Below the pieces are notes generated by a model that was given only the letters and a program-made list of their open reading frames with translations, searched no databases and was not told where the DNA came from. DNA of 64,000 bases from Bowmanella denitrificans (GTDB lineage Bacteria > Pseudomonadota > Gammaproteobacteria > Enterobacterales > Alteromonadaceae): the NCBI RefSeq assembly GCF_002887595.1, contig NZ_PEBU01000014.1, positions 91,963 to 155,962 of the forward strand. Direction: 5' to 3'. The position numbers were made by a program, and so were the translations under genes. Shown here piece after piece: positions 53,924 to 62,831 of the stretch; the first letter of the stretch is position 1; each line of letters begins with the position of its first letter.

Positions 53924-56392
53924 TCAGGGTTTAGCCAGAATGGCTTCGTAAACCAGCGATACCACACTACCATATCGCCCCGTTTCATATTCGTCACCGG
54001 CAAAGCCGTATCCCTGCTCGTTATCTGTCACCGGGCTGTGTTTGCGGTTAGTAAGCAGAATAATGGCAAGGTCATAAGCCGGGTCAACCACCGTAACCGT
54101 ACCCGTCCAGCCGGTATGGCCAATGGCCTGTGGACTGGCATAAGGGCCAAAGTGCCAGGCCCGCTCACCGTTCCCTGCGCGGCGCCAGCCCAGCCCCTGA
54201 GTGATATCTTTGTCTGATGCTTTGGCAAACTGATCCAGCACGGTTGCACTGAATATCTGCTGTTGGCCGTAGCCGCCGCGATTGAGCAGAATCTGAGTCA
54301 GCACCGCCATATCCTCGGCGCGGGAAAACAGCCCGGCATGCCCGGATACCCCGCCCATGGAATAAAAGGCCTTTTCATCATGCACTTCCCCCTGCAGGGT
54401 ATAAGTACGGATATTGTCAAAATCGACCCGCCCACCGCGGCTATTGCCCTGAATTTCTGTGGCGGCAAACTGGCCCTTTACAAAGCCTTTATGTAGCGGG
54501 TTAAACATGGTGTGATGCAGGCCCAGCGGCTGGTAAATCTGGTTTTCCACATAGCTGTCCAGTTGCATGCCGGTGAGGCGTTCAACCAATATGCCCAGCA
54601 GCATATAGTCAGTGTCGCTATACAAGCTGCGCAAATGACGGCCGGTTTCAAAGGGCACCTGAGTTAATAGCAAACGCTCGGTTTTGGCCTTGTTTTGTGA
54701 AAAGAAGCGTTCGCCCAGCGCGTTATCAGGCTCATAAAAATGTATCGAGCTGGCATAGCCGGCGGTATGGGTTAGCAGATCTTTTACCGTACGGGCTTCA
54801 CGTCCGGCGCCGCGGTACTCAGGAATATAGCGGCTGATAGGCTGACTGAAATCCAGCTTGCCCTGGCTGGCAAGCTTCATCAATGCATAGTTAGTGGCAT
54901 ACATTTTGGTGTTTGACGCCATATCAAACAGGGTGTCAACCTGCATCGGCTGGGGGCTGGGCAGCAGGCTGCCGTCATCAGCATAGACCCGCTGATTGCC
55001 ATAGGCGGTCTGCTTAATGATTCTGCCGTCTTTCACCACCATTAATACCGCGCCGGGAAAGCCCTGGGCAATGTCATCGCCAATCAGTTTATCCACGGCT
55101 TTAAAGTTATAGGAGCTGGTTTTAGCCTCAGTGAGGGTTGGATAAGGAATAGTGACCCGGATCTCAGCACCTAATGGCCTAACATTAGCCACCTGCAGCA
55201 CGTTGGTGCCATTTTTAGTGCGTTTAGCCAGGGAATAACGGTACTGCTGGTTAGCCTTAAATGGCTGCTGAATATTCAGCTTCTGGCCATTAATCATAAT
55301 GTCGGCGCTTTGCGCATTGTGGCTATCAATAATAATCTCGCCCTGTCCGGCATATGCCTTAAAAATACGCCTGTCGTTAACATACTGCCGCTCGCTGGGG
55401 TTGTGCTGCGGAAAGACTTCATCAATCTGCCCCAATGGCGGTAGCGTTACAGGCGCAACATCCGGCAGTTGCTCTTTAGCATAACGCTGCATCAGCTTTT
55501 CAAGCCTGACAGGGAAGTACTTCTCCAGTAACGCAAACAGGGTGGCGGCGGTTTTATCACTGGCCTGCCCACTAACATGCCAGGGTAAAAAGTGCATCTG
55601 AAAGGCTGACAGAGTATCCAGTGTTTGTGCATCCATCTGCCCGGTTTCCAGCACGCCATAACCATAAGTACGCAGTGCTGCCTGCACCAGGCCCAGACTG
55701 GGCGGCGACTGGCTAAATTGTTGCCAGTATTTGTTGACGGTATCGTTGTCATACCAGGCGCCTATACCTTCTTTGTATAACTGGTACCAGGGGAAACGCG
55801 GGCCAGGGTCATTCTTGCGGCTCGGGGTGATATCGGAATGGCCAATCACTTGTGTTGGGCCGATATCCGGGTTTCGGGCCAGAATGTCTTTTGACAGTTT
55901 AACCAGCAATTCAATTTGCTTGGGATCATAGTCAGGGAAGATACACAGGCGTCCATCACCGTGCTCCGTGCTTTGTTCCGGGTCCATAAAGTGATGCCCC
56001 ATCGGGCGCTCGCAGCGCGGCACATTAACGATTTCAATACCAATGGACTGGTCATTCAGGTCCTGCCGCCCCTGCCAATAGCTGCTACCAGCATGCCAGG
56101 CGCGATCGTGCTCATCCACCAGTTGGTAAACCTGTAAATCATCACCGCCAGGATAAGAATCGTCAAAACGTTCAGGAATAAGATAGTGAGAGCTCACATA
56201 CTTACCAGTAACCAGCGCGTCCACCGAAGCCTGATAGTCTATGGCAGTAAAGTGCATCACCAAAAACTGCACTCTATGGTTGTAACTGTTGGATGGCATT
56301 TGCTGCACCGAGAAACTGGCACAGCCGGCTAACCCAGCCAGGGCGGCCAGGCCAACCCAGCTAACACGGGCTATTCCCTGAAAAAACGACAT
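53924..56392 (-). CDS. Fusion lipoprotein: AmiD-like amidase plus YfeW-like beta-lactamase domain
   Basis: An 822-residue protein with a lipobox (LAALAGLAGC). Residues 40-215 are an Amidase_2 domain (FLVMHFTAIDYQASV, SSHYLIPE, AWHAGSSYWQG, SIGIEIVN, VIGHSDITPSRKNDPG), with zinc-ligand histidines, then a peptidoglycan-binding helix set (LRTYGYGVLETGQMDAQTLDTLSAFQMHF). From about 450 follows a serine beta-lactamase/PBP4b-like domain: FDMASNTKMYA (S-x-x-K), YSDTDYMLLG and GHTGWTGT (H-T-G box). AmiD cleaves MurNAc-L-Ala bonds; YfeW is a D-Ala carboxypeptidase encoded beside murQP in E. coli. One lipoprotein thus appears to combine both. Confidence 0.88.
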   Translation of the reverse strand: MSFFQGIARVSWVGLAALAGLAGCASFSVQQMPSNSYNHRVQFLVMHFTAIDYQASVDALVTGKYVSSHYLIPERFDDSYPGGDDLQVYQLVDEHDRAWHAGSSYWQGRQDLNDQSIGIEIVNVPRCERPMGHHFMDPEQSTEHGDGRLCIFPDYDPKQIELLVKLSKDILARNPDIGPTQVIGHSDITPSRKNDPGPRFPWYQLYKEGIGAWYDNDTVNKYWQQFSQSPPSLGLVQAALRTYGYGVLETGQMDAQTLDTLSAFQMHFLPWHVSGQASDKTAATLFALLEKYFPVRLEKLMQRYAKEQLPDVAPVTLPPLGQIDEVFPQHNPSERQYVNDRRIFKAYAGQGEIIIDSHNAQSADIMINGQKLNIQQPFKANQQYRYSLAKRTKNGTNVLQVANVRPLGAEIRVTIPYPTLTEAKTSSYNFKAVDKLIGDDIAQGFPGAVLMVVKDGRIIKQTAYGNQRVYADDGSLLPSPQPMQVDTLFDMASNTKMYATNYALMKLASQGKLDFSQPISRYIPEYRGAGREARTVKDLLTHTAGYASSIHFYEPDNALGERFFSQNKAKTERLLLTQVPFETGRHLRSLYSDTDYMLLGILVERLTGMQLDSYVENQIYQPLGLHHTMFNPLHKGFVKGQFAATEIQGNSRGGRVDFDNIRTYTLQGEVHDEKAFYSMGGVSGHAGLFSRAEDMAVLTQILLNRGGYGQQQIFSATVLDQFAKASDKDITQGLGWRRAGNGERAWHFGPYASPQAIGHTGWTGTVTVVDPAYDLAIILLTNRKHSPVTDNEQGYGFAGDEYETGRYGSVVSLVYEAILAKP

Positions 56393-56540
56393 AACACTCT
56401 CTTTGTTTTTGTAGACCGTATGGCCTTAGTCTCTCGTTATCCGATGGTGTTTTTATTGCACCGAATTGCGTTAATACATCTTTTTGACCGCTAGCGCCGG
56501 TCAGACAAGCCAGAGAGATAGGCTTTTTCTGCCCGCTCCC

Positions 56541-56910
56541 CTGGACATCGCCGTTCTCTCGCATCCATGCGATCGCGGCATACGACCACCAGGGATGGTG
56601 GAAGTGCAGAAAACGCAGGAGCAGCTTTTCTGCCGACCACCATGGAAGGTGGAAGTGCAGAAAACGCAGGAGCAGCTTTTCTGCCGACCACCATGGAAGG
56701 CGGAAGTGCAGAAAACGCAGGAGCAGCTTTTCTGCCCGTCCATCCATGGACATCGCCTCTCTTTCGCATCCATGCGACCACGGCATACGCCCGCCATGGA
56801 AGGCGGAAGTGACGAAAACGCAGGAGCAGTTTTTCGTCCCGCCCATCCATGGACATCGCCGCTCTTTCGCATCCATGCGATCGCGGCATACCGTCCATCC
56901 ATGGACATAA
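56541..56910. repeat. Mosaic tandem hairpin repeat (two unit types)
   Basis: Unit B, 51 bases, occurs at 56600, 56651 and 56702 nearly identically and, diverged, at 56805. Each copy has an 8-base stem, GCAGAAAA / TTTTCTGC (for example 56606-56613 with 56626-56633), around a 12-base loop. In the diverged copy both arms change together to GACGAAAA / TTTTCGTC (56811-56818 with 56831-56838), and the loop is kept. Unit A, with TGGACATCGCC and CGCATCCATGCG, occurs at about 56541-56583, 56740-56787 and 56843-56890. Confidence 0.85.
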
Positions 56911-56959
56911 AAAATCCCCGACGGATGCGAGGATTTTATCCGGCCCTGCCAGCAGGGCC
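56911..56959 (-). terminator. Terminator of the TonB receptor gene
   Basis: On the minus strand a 7-base stem (GGCCCTG / CAGGGCC, 56942-56959) is followed by a second stem, AAAATCC / GGATTTT (56931-56937 with 56911-56917), ending in a run of six T. It begins 13 bases past the receptor stop codon. Confidence 0.8.
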
Positions 56960-56971
56960 ATAGTGAACCGC

Positions 56972-59962
56972 TTAGAACTCCACCGCCACAGAGACTTGTA
57001 GTCTGCGTGGGTTGTAGTAGTCACGAGCTTCTCCAAAGGTATCGGAGAACGCATAAGGATTAAAGTTGTAACCAGTCTGGCGATCAAACACATTGAACAG
57101 GTCAGCACGGAACTTCAACATAAAGTCATCAGTCAACTGGAAATCCTGCGTGTAGTTCAGATCTAACTGCCAATGGCTTGGACTGCGTCTGCTACCGGCT
57201 GGCTCACCATAACGGTTTGTTGCGGAAACAGTACTGGCGTAACCATACACAGTTGGGTCCCATTTCTCCCAGGGTTGACCCGACTGATACAACAAATAAG
57301 CCCCAATATTGGCATTCCAGTCCGTGGTGTAGTAACCATAAACCTTCAGCAAATGCGGTTTATCACTGCTAAGGGTTCCGTATTTGTTATCCCATGAATA
57401 ACGGCCATTACCATCGTTATAGTTGGAGGAACCAACAAAAGTATTGGCATCGTTTGTCGCCGTGGTATTGTCCTGGTCAAAGTTACCGTAGTAATGGCTC
57501 CACACGTAAGAAGCATTCAGATAGGTATTATCGCCATTCCATTCAGCTTCCAGGCTTAATTCCCAATACTTGGTCCGGCCGTCATCCACTTCGGCAATTA
57601 CATAAGACGACCCGCCAATTTCGGCGCGAATGGCATCCAGGTTATCAACATACAGGCCTTTATCAGCAATATGTTGTGGTACAGAGCCATTGCCATAAGT
57701 ACCGGACAAACGCGCAGTATTTGGTACATCTTCCCAGAAATGCGAGCCTTCACGGTATCTGGCATGGCCACGAATAAACCATTCATCGGTTAGCTGTTTG
57801 GTTGTACCAATAGTAAATTCATCAATTCGACGTGGCTTCATATTATCCTGAAATGCCTTACCGGATGAACCCTCTCTTGGCGTAGATTCAATAAAGTTTC
57901 CGTCCTCATCAAACCATACTTCCATTTGCGGGCGGGCATTTCTATCCCAGGACGCTGCACGGGCCAATGAACTGGCTTCCGGGTTATACTGGGCAAAGTT
58001 AGCAAATACGGTGTTTTCACCGTCATAACGCCATTCCACCCCCAGACGGGGTTGGATCATATCCTTCCAGTCAATGGTATACATTTTGTATTTATTGCCA
58101 GGCGCTACTTCATAGCCTGACACAGTGCCGTCTTTAGGCCGCAGACCTTGACCGTAGTAAACATCCTTACTGATCAGTACCCCAACATTGTAGGTAAAAT
58201 CACCATGTTCAATAGTGTCATTGATTTCGAAATTATAGGTTTCGATGGATGACACAATGGCTGGCACCGAGCTTTCAATATCACCAAAAGTGGATTGCTG
58301 GGTATAGCTACGATAATAAATGGGAGTACCATCTGTAGCAGTCTCCAGGCCGCCAATATAAGAAATAGAACCCCAGCCGTTAGAATCACGAATCAGCTCT
58401 TCCTCACTTTCGGCCCATTTAAAGCCAAAGTGCAAACTGTGGGTTGACTCACCCCACATCAGCTCGTGTTCAAGGGCTGTTTCAAAGCTGTCTCGATAGA
58501 AATTAATGTTATCAATCTGAAAGAAGCCACCAACTCCGCCACCGCCTTTGCGTACACCGCCCTCTAAATAGCCATATTGGTCAATTAGGGCCTGACCTGT
58601 GACACGGTCGTACCCCTCATCAGAGCGCAAGGTCGGCACATTGAAATACCCCATCTGGTCCAGATTCGAGATATCAAGCGAACCGCCAATGGTAGGCACC
58701 ACACCTAAAGCCATATCAGGTACACCAGCTGTTTCCAGAGTAAACTCACTGTATTGGAAACTAACGGTTGTGTAGTCATCGATAATATAGGAGCCGTCAA
58801 ATATCAGGATATCCTGGTCCGCTGTGCCGCCGGAAGACGCGCTATCCGCATCAAACTCCCCAATTGACGCGGCGGTTTCTTCCTTCTCAGAAGTCCGGTA
58901 GCTGAGGTTCATCAACAACTCGTAAGTTGGTGCCCAGGTCAGCTTGCCAAAATATTCATCCCTGACGCTCTTAAAGGGCTTAACCTCACCATATTTGGTT
59001 ACTTTGCTTTGACCATCTTCTTCCGGGCGATAATAAGAGGCATAGAAAAACAGCTCATCCTCAATAAGCGGCCCCCCCAGGTTGGCGGTCACCCAGCTCT
59101 TATCTTTCTCTTCATACAGACCTTCATCAGGGGTGGCTGAAAAATTAGCATCCTCCAGCTTGTATTCTAATTTACCGTGGAATTCATTGGTCCCTGATTT
59201 GGACTTGGTGTTCATGGCGAAACCGCCAGCACGATTAAAGCCCTTAGCCTTGGCACCGCCGCGCTCCATCGACACCATTTCAATATCATGGGTTGAAGGC
59301 TCAGATGCCAGATTGCCAAACAGCGGCAGAGAAACATCCACGCCATCAAAGCCATATTTGTTATCCACTCCTGAACCACCAGCTGCCGGCCCCAGAGTGC
59401 TATTCTCGGAATACTGTACGCCTGGTACCAGCTTAAACAGGTCGCGGTAGCTCTGCCCCACCGGCAACCCTTCCACTACATCATCACCAATCGAGTTGGT
59501 CAGAGAAGAATTACCTTCACGGACAATAGCACTGCCGACAATCTGAATAATCTCTGTGTCGTCAGCCGTGGCCGGAGCCAGCACAATACTGACATTAGAA
59601 ACCTGGTCCAGCAGTACATTAGCACTGGCCTTACGAACGGTGCCGTCGGCTGACGTAAATGTCAGTTCATAACGCCCGGGAATCAAGAGTGGCAGATTGT
59701 AGCTACCATCTTCGGCGGTGGTGGTGGAACGGGGCTTGGGCATTACATTACTGGTGGCGGTTACCGTTACACCACCCACGGCCATACCCTGTTGCTCGGT
59801 AACTTTACCCTTGATACCGCCTGCCTGCTGAGCCACAGCCGGGGCACAAACCATCGCACTCGCTAACGCCAGGGCAGACACGGAATAAAGAGGAGTTCTC
59901 AACGCCCGTCTTGTAGCCAATGCCAGGCGCCTTCTAGAAAAAGCAGTCTTATTGAGTTTCAT
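56972..59962 (-). CDS. TonB-dependent outer-membrane receptor, Oar-like
   Basis: A 996-residue protein. A long signal peptide (LYSVSALALASAMVCAPAVAQ) precedes a carboxypeptidase-D-regulatory-like domain (GGIKGKVTEQQGMAVGGVTVTA...EDGSYNLPLLIPGRYELTF), a plug domain (EGLPVGQSYRDLFKLVPGVQYSE) and a beta-barrel ending in an aromatic residue (LQVSVAVEF). This is the Oar/CarboxypepD_reg TonB receptor plan. A typical TonB box is not obvious. Located between an amidase fusion and a peptidase/epimerase operon, it may take up peptidoglycan fragments or peptides; the ligand is inference. Confidence 0.9.
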   Translation of the reverse strand: MKLNKTAFSRRRLALATRRALRTPLYSVSALALASAMVCAPAVAQQAGGIKGKVTEQQGMAVGGVTVTATSNVMPKPRSTTTAEDGSYNLPLLIPGRYELTFTSADGTVRKASANVLLDQVSNVSIVLAPATADDTEIIQIVGSAIVREGNSSLTNSIGDDVVEGLPVGQSYRDLFKLVPGVQYSENSTLGPAAGGSGVDNKYGFDGVDVSLPLFGNLASEPSTHDIEMVSMERGGAKAKGFNRAGGFAMNTKSKSGTNEFHGKLEYKLEDANFSATPDEGLYEEKDKSWVTANLGGPLIEDELFFYASYYRPEEDGQSKVTKYGEVKPFKSVRDEYFGKLTWAPTYELLMNLSYRTSEKEETAASIGEFDADSASSGGTADQDILIFDGSYIIDDYTTVSFQYSEFTLETAGVPDMALGVVPTIGGSLDISNLDQMGYFNVPTLRSDEGYDRVTGQALIDQYGYLEGGVRKGGGGVGGFFQIDNINFYRDSFETALEHELMWGESTHSLHFGFKWAESEEELIRDSNGWGSISYIGGLETATDGTPIYYRSYTQQSTFGDIESSVPAIVSSIETYNFEINDTIEHGDFTYNVGVLISKDVYYGQGLRPKDGTVSGYEVAPGNKYKMYTIDWKDMIQPRLGVEWRYDGENTVFANFAQYNPEASSLARAASWDRNARPQMEVWFDEDGNFIESTPREGSSGKAFQDNMKPRRIDEFTIGTTKQLTDEWFIRGHARYREGSHFWEDVPNTARLSGTYGNGSVPQHIADKGLYVDNLDAIRAEIGGSSYVIAEVDDGRTKYWELSLEAEWNGDNTYLNASYVWSHYYGNFDQDNTTATNDANTFVGSSNYNDGNGRYSWDNKYGTLSSDKPHLLKVYGYYTTDWNANIGAYLLYQSGQPWEKWDPTVYGYASTVSATNRYGEPAGSRRSPSHWQLDLNYTQDFQLTDDFMLKFRADLFNVFDRQTGYNFNPYAFSDTFGEARDYYNPRRLQVSVAVEF

Positions 59963-60280
59963 GTTTATGTTATCCCTGGTTCAGTTGTATTTGTTTTAAA
60001 CCAATGCACTTGTTGCTGGCTTTTTGAACAGCCGCTATTAACGCTAGCACTATTCCCGGCCAATTGAAATAACTTATTCCAAACAACTTGCAACCAAGGA
60101 ATATTTACTTCATCCTGAAGTTAAGCTGCTCCTACACCAGTATGGATAAAATATCAGCAATTTCCACAATGTAAATAATTTATTATTACTTTATTATTGA
60201 TTTGAAATAATATTCCTTGATACTCAATGTGTATAAAGATTCGCCGATGGACAAGGGCATAGAAAAAAGAGACCTCAGCC
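59963..60280. promoter_or_regulatory. Divergent control region with three similar GAAAT/ATTCC sites
   Basis: About 320 bases between the divergent receptor and DUF819 genes. Three related, partly palindromic sites stand out: GAAATAACTTATTCC (60066-60080), GGAATATTTACTTC (60098-60111) and GAAATAATATTCC (60204-60216). RpiR-family operators often have GAAAT...ATTTC-like symmetry, so these are candidate sites for the regulator at 53007-53801. The region is very AT-rich, so chance similarity is possible. Confidence 0.35.
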
Positions 60281-61432
60281 ATGATTGATTCTGTAAGCGG
60301 TTTTATAGCGCTGGTACTGGGCTGTGCAGGCCTGCTGGCGCTACTGGAAGACAAAACCGCCAAGCGCTTTTTTGCCCTGGTTCCGGCCGTGGTGGTACTG
60401 TATTTTGTGATGCTGTGCGCTGCCAGTCTGTCGGTTTGGCAAGCCAGCCCAGCCATCGACCAGGCCTACAAAGTCAGCAAAGGCAATTTGCTGCCTGCCA
60501 TGATTTTTCTGATGATGGTACAGGCCGACCTGCGCATTATCGCTAAACTCGGCCCCAGATTATTGCTGACCTTTCTGGCCGCCTCGGCCTCTATTATTCT
60601 GGCGATTATTGTGGTGCATTTGCTGATGCACAACTGGCTGCCTGCGCAGAGCTGGCAGACCTTTGCGGCACTGGCTGGCAGTTGGCTGGGCGGCACCGGT
60701 AATATGGTGGCGGTGCAGGGAATATTCAGTATTAATGAACAAAGTATGGGCTTTGCCCTGCTGGTAGATTCCATTGACTATGCGGTGTGGGTCTTTATTC
60801 TGCTGGCCCTGACCCCGCATGCCAAACTGTTTAACCGCTGGAGTGGCGCAGACAATACGCGTCTTGATCAGGTTGCCGCCCAGTTGAATGAACAACAGAT
60901 TGCACCGGCCAGTGGCGCAGCTTTGCTGTTTTGGCTGGGGGCTGCCGCAGTGGCGGCCCAGACTGCTATCTGGCTGGGTGGCATATTGCCAGGCAATGAA
61001 TTTTTTAACAGCACCGCCTGGCAAGTGGTGGTTGCTACGGGATTAGGCCTGCTGGTGGCCCAGTCACGCCTCAGACACTTAGGGGGTGACCGAGAGTTAT
61101 CCAAATTAATGCTGTTTATTCTGATTGCCCTGATTGCCTCCAGAGGCAATGTGGCCAATATCGGCCAGGCGCCTCTGTTCATTCTGTCCGGGCTTTTGAT
61201 TCTGATACTGCATGCGCTGGTGATGCTGGCCCTGGCCAAGTTATTCCGGCTGGACCTGTTTACCTGTGGTGTGGCGTCGCTGGCCAATATTGGTGGCGTA
61301 GCCTCAGCGCCGATTCTGGCGGCGTCCTACTCTCGCAGCCTGATCCCTGTTGGTATACTTATGGCGTTACTGGGCTATATAGTCGGTACCGCGGGCGGCA
61401 TTTTGGTGGGCAATCTGCTACCGGCCATTTGA
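60281..61432 (+). CDS. DUF819 (YjcL-like) integral membrane protein
   Basis: A 383-residue protein with about ten membrane spans and the DUF819 pattern: NLLPAMIFLMMVQADLRIIAKLGPRLLL, GSWLGGTGNMVAVQ, LLVDSIDYAVWVFILL, and a C-terminal ASLANIGGVASAPILAASYSRSLIPVGILMALLGYIVGT. DUF819 proteins look like transporters, but substrates are unproven. It starts the plus-strand operon with the NlpC/P60 and epimerase genes, which suggests transport of a muropeptide product. Confidence 0.85.
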   Translation: MIDSVSGFIALVLGCAGLLALLEDKTAKRFFALVPAVVVLYFVMLCAASLSVWQASPAIDQAYKVSKGNLLPAMIFLMMVQADLRIIAKLGPRLLLTFLAASASIILAIIVVHLLMHNWLPAQSWQTFAALAGSWLGGTGNMVAVQGIFSINEQSMGFALLVDSIDYAVWVFILLALTPHAKLFNRWSGADNTRLDQVAAQLNEQQIAPASGAALLFWLGAAAVAAQTAIWLGGILPGNEFFNSTAWQVVVATGLGLLVAQSRLRHLGGDRELSKLMLFILIALIASRGNVANIGQAPLFILSGLLILILHALVMLALAKLFRLDLFTCGVASLANIGGVASAPILAASYSRSLIPVGILMALLGYIVGTAGGILVGNLLPAI

Positions 61433-61452
61433 ATTGGAAGCAAATTAATATT

Positions 61453-62820
61453 ATGAAATTACTCTGTGCATTATTTCTGGGTCTGAGTTTCCTGACTTTC
61501 AGCGCCAGCGCTGCCGACACCGATGTTATCGGTATTCAGATGCAGCATCTGCAAAGCGAATATTGGGTCGAAAAACAAAAAGATGCCAATCAGGTACTGT
61601 TAAGCCAAACGCAAATCAAGCAGCTTAATCAGCGAACCTTCAACCAGCAGAATGAACTACAGGACCTGGCTGACCTGCCTGCGGCCTTAAGTGCAGAAGA
61701 TCTTAAAGCCGCTATCGAACAGGTCAGTTCTATTCCCAGTAGTGACAGATTCTATGCCGATGGTACCCAGTTAACCAAACAGCACTACCAGCCTTATCTG
61801 GAAAACCTGAATATCACCAACATCAGAGCCTTAAACCCCGTGCGGTTTGCGCTGGTGACCGAGCGCACTCATATGCGCCGCTTCCCCTCTGCGGATAAAG
61901 CCTATAACCAGGAGATGGATCTGGATATTGACCGTTTTATCGAAACCGGACTGTTTCCCGGTGATGCCCTGGCGATTTATCACCAAAGTAAAGACGGCCA
62001 ATGGTTACTGGCCCGTGCCTATCATTATCTGGCCTGGCTGCCGGCATCGTCGGTGGCCATTGGCACAAAAGAACAAGTACTGGGCTACGGGCAAAAAACG
62101 CCCTTTATGGTAGTAACTGGTGCAAAGGTGTTTACCAATCATAATCCCGAGGTTGTGCAACTGTCGGAAAAACAATTGGATATGGGTGTCAGGCTACCCC
62201 TGCTGAGTAATCAGGACGTCAATCACCGCCTGTATGGCCAGAATCCCTATGCCAGCTATGCGGTGGAACTGCCCTTTCGCGAAGCCAATGGCAGCTTGTC
62301 ATTTAAACCCGCTCTGATCAGCCGTAATCAGGACCTGCACCAGGGTTACCTGCCTTTTACCCCGGCCAATATAATTCGCCAGGGTTTTAAGTTTCTCGGT
62401 GAACGCTACGGCTGGGGCCACGACTTTAACGCCAGGGACTGCACAGGTTTTGTGTCAGAGGTTTATCGCACTTTTGGCATTCTGATGCCGCGTAACTCCG
62501 GTGAGCAGGGCAAAGGCCAATATGGCCAGAATATCCGCTTTGATAAAAACAGCAGCGCACAGGACAAACTCAGCGCCCTCAACAAACTACAGGTTGGTGA
62601 CCTGATTTACATCCCCGGCCATGTGGTGATGTATCTGGGTGAGGAGCATGGCCAACCTTATGTTATCCATGATGTACACGGCATGGCCTATGTGGATAAA
62701 CAGGGCAATTTTTACCAGGGAGGGCTGAACGGTGTATCTGTGACTCCGCTTCTGCCCATGCGATTGTCGCAGTCCACCAGCTATGTGGACAGGATCTACA
62801 CCATTAAAACTATCCGTTAG
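61453..62820 (+). CDS. Exported SH3/NlpC-P60 (C40) peptidoglycan peptidase
   Basis: The likely start is ATG 61453 (MKLLCALFLG); the open frame begins eight codons earlier at a TTG overlapping the previous stop. The 455-residue protein has a signal peptide (LLCALFLGLSFLTFSASA), SH3-like segments (FALVTERTHMRRFPS; MVVTGAKVFTNHNP) and a C-terminal NlpC/P60 domain with catalytic Cys (NARDCTGFVSEVYRTFG), His (YIPGHVVMYLG) and a third polar residue (VIHDVHG). Such enzymes cut D-Glu-diaminopimelate bonds in stem peptides. It is 11 bases from the epimerase gene, which uses the L-Ala-Glu product. Confidence 0.88.
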   Translation: MKLLCALFLGLSFLTFSASAADTDVIGIQMQHLQSEYWVEKQKDANQVLLSQTQIKQLNQRTFNQQNELQDLADLPAALSAEDLKAAIEQVSSIPSSDRFYADGTQLTKQHYQPYLENLNITNIRALNPVRFALVTERTHMRRFPSADKAYNQEMDLDIDRFIETGLFPGDALAIYHQSKDGQWLLARAYHYLAWLPASSVAIGTKEQVLGYGQKTPFMVVTGAKVFTNHNPEVVQLSEKQLDMGVRLPLLSNQDVNHRLYGQNPYASYAVELPFREANGSLSFKPALISRNQDLHQGYLPFTPANIIRQGFKFLGERYGWGHDFNARDCTGFVSEVYRTFGILMPRNSGEQGKGQYGQNIRFDKNSSAQDKLSALNKLQVGDLIYIPGHVVMYLGEEHGQPYVIHDVHGMAYVDKQGNFYQGGLNGVSVTPLLPMRLSQSTSYVDRIYTIKTIR

Positions 62821-62831
62821 GGGTCAAAGTC

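Larger units (their letters stand above)
56393..56971. other. Intergenic region between amidase fusion and TonB receptor
   Basis: About 580 non-coding bases between two minus-strand genes. It contains the mosaic hairpin repeats at 56541-56910 and the receptor terminator at 56911-56959. The 150 bases next to the amidase gene should hold its promoter. Overlapping open frames on both strands arise only because the repeat period is divisible by three. Confidence 0.7.

Noticed and set aside
53767..54003. 78-codon minus-strand frame between regulator and amidase fusion
   Set aside because: Overlaps coding ends of both neighbours in another frame; no supporting start signal.
56600..56855. CRISPR-like array from regularly spaced repeats
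   Set aside because: The whole 51-base unit is repeated with no unique spacers, there are only four copies, and no cas gene is near.
56484..57108. Overlapping open frames of 135-205 residues on both strands across the repeat region
   Set aside because: They exist because the 51-base repeat period is a multiple of three; several frames are open on both strands, none has a ribosome-binding site or domain, and one runs into the receptor gene.
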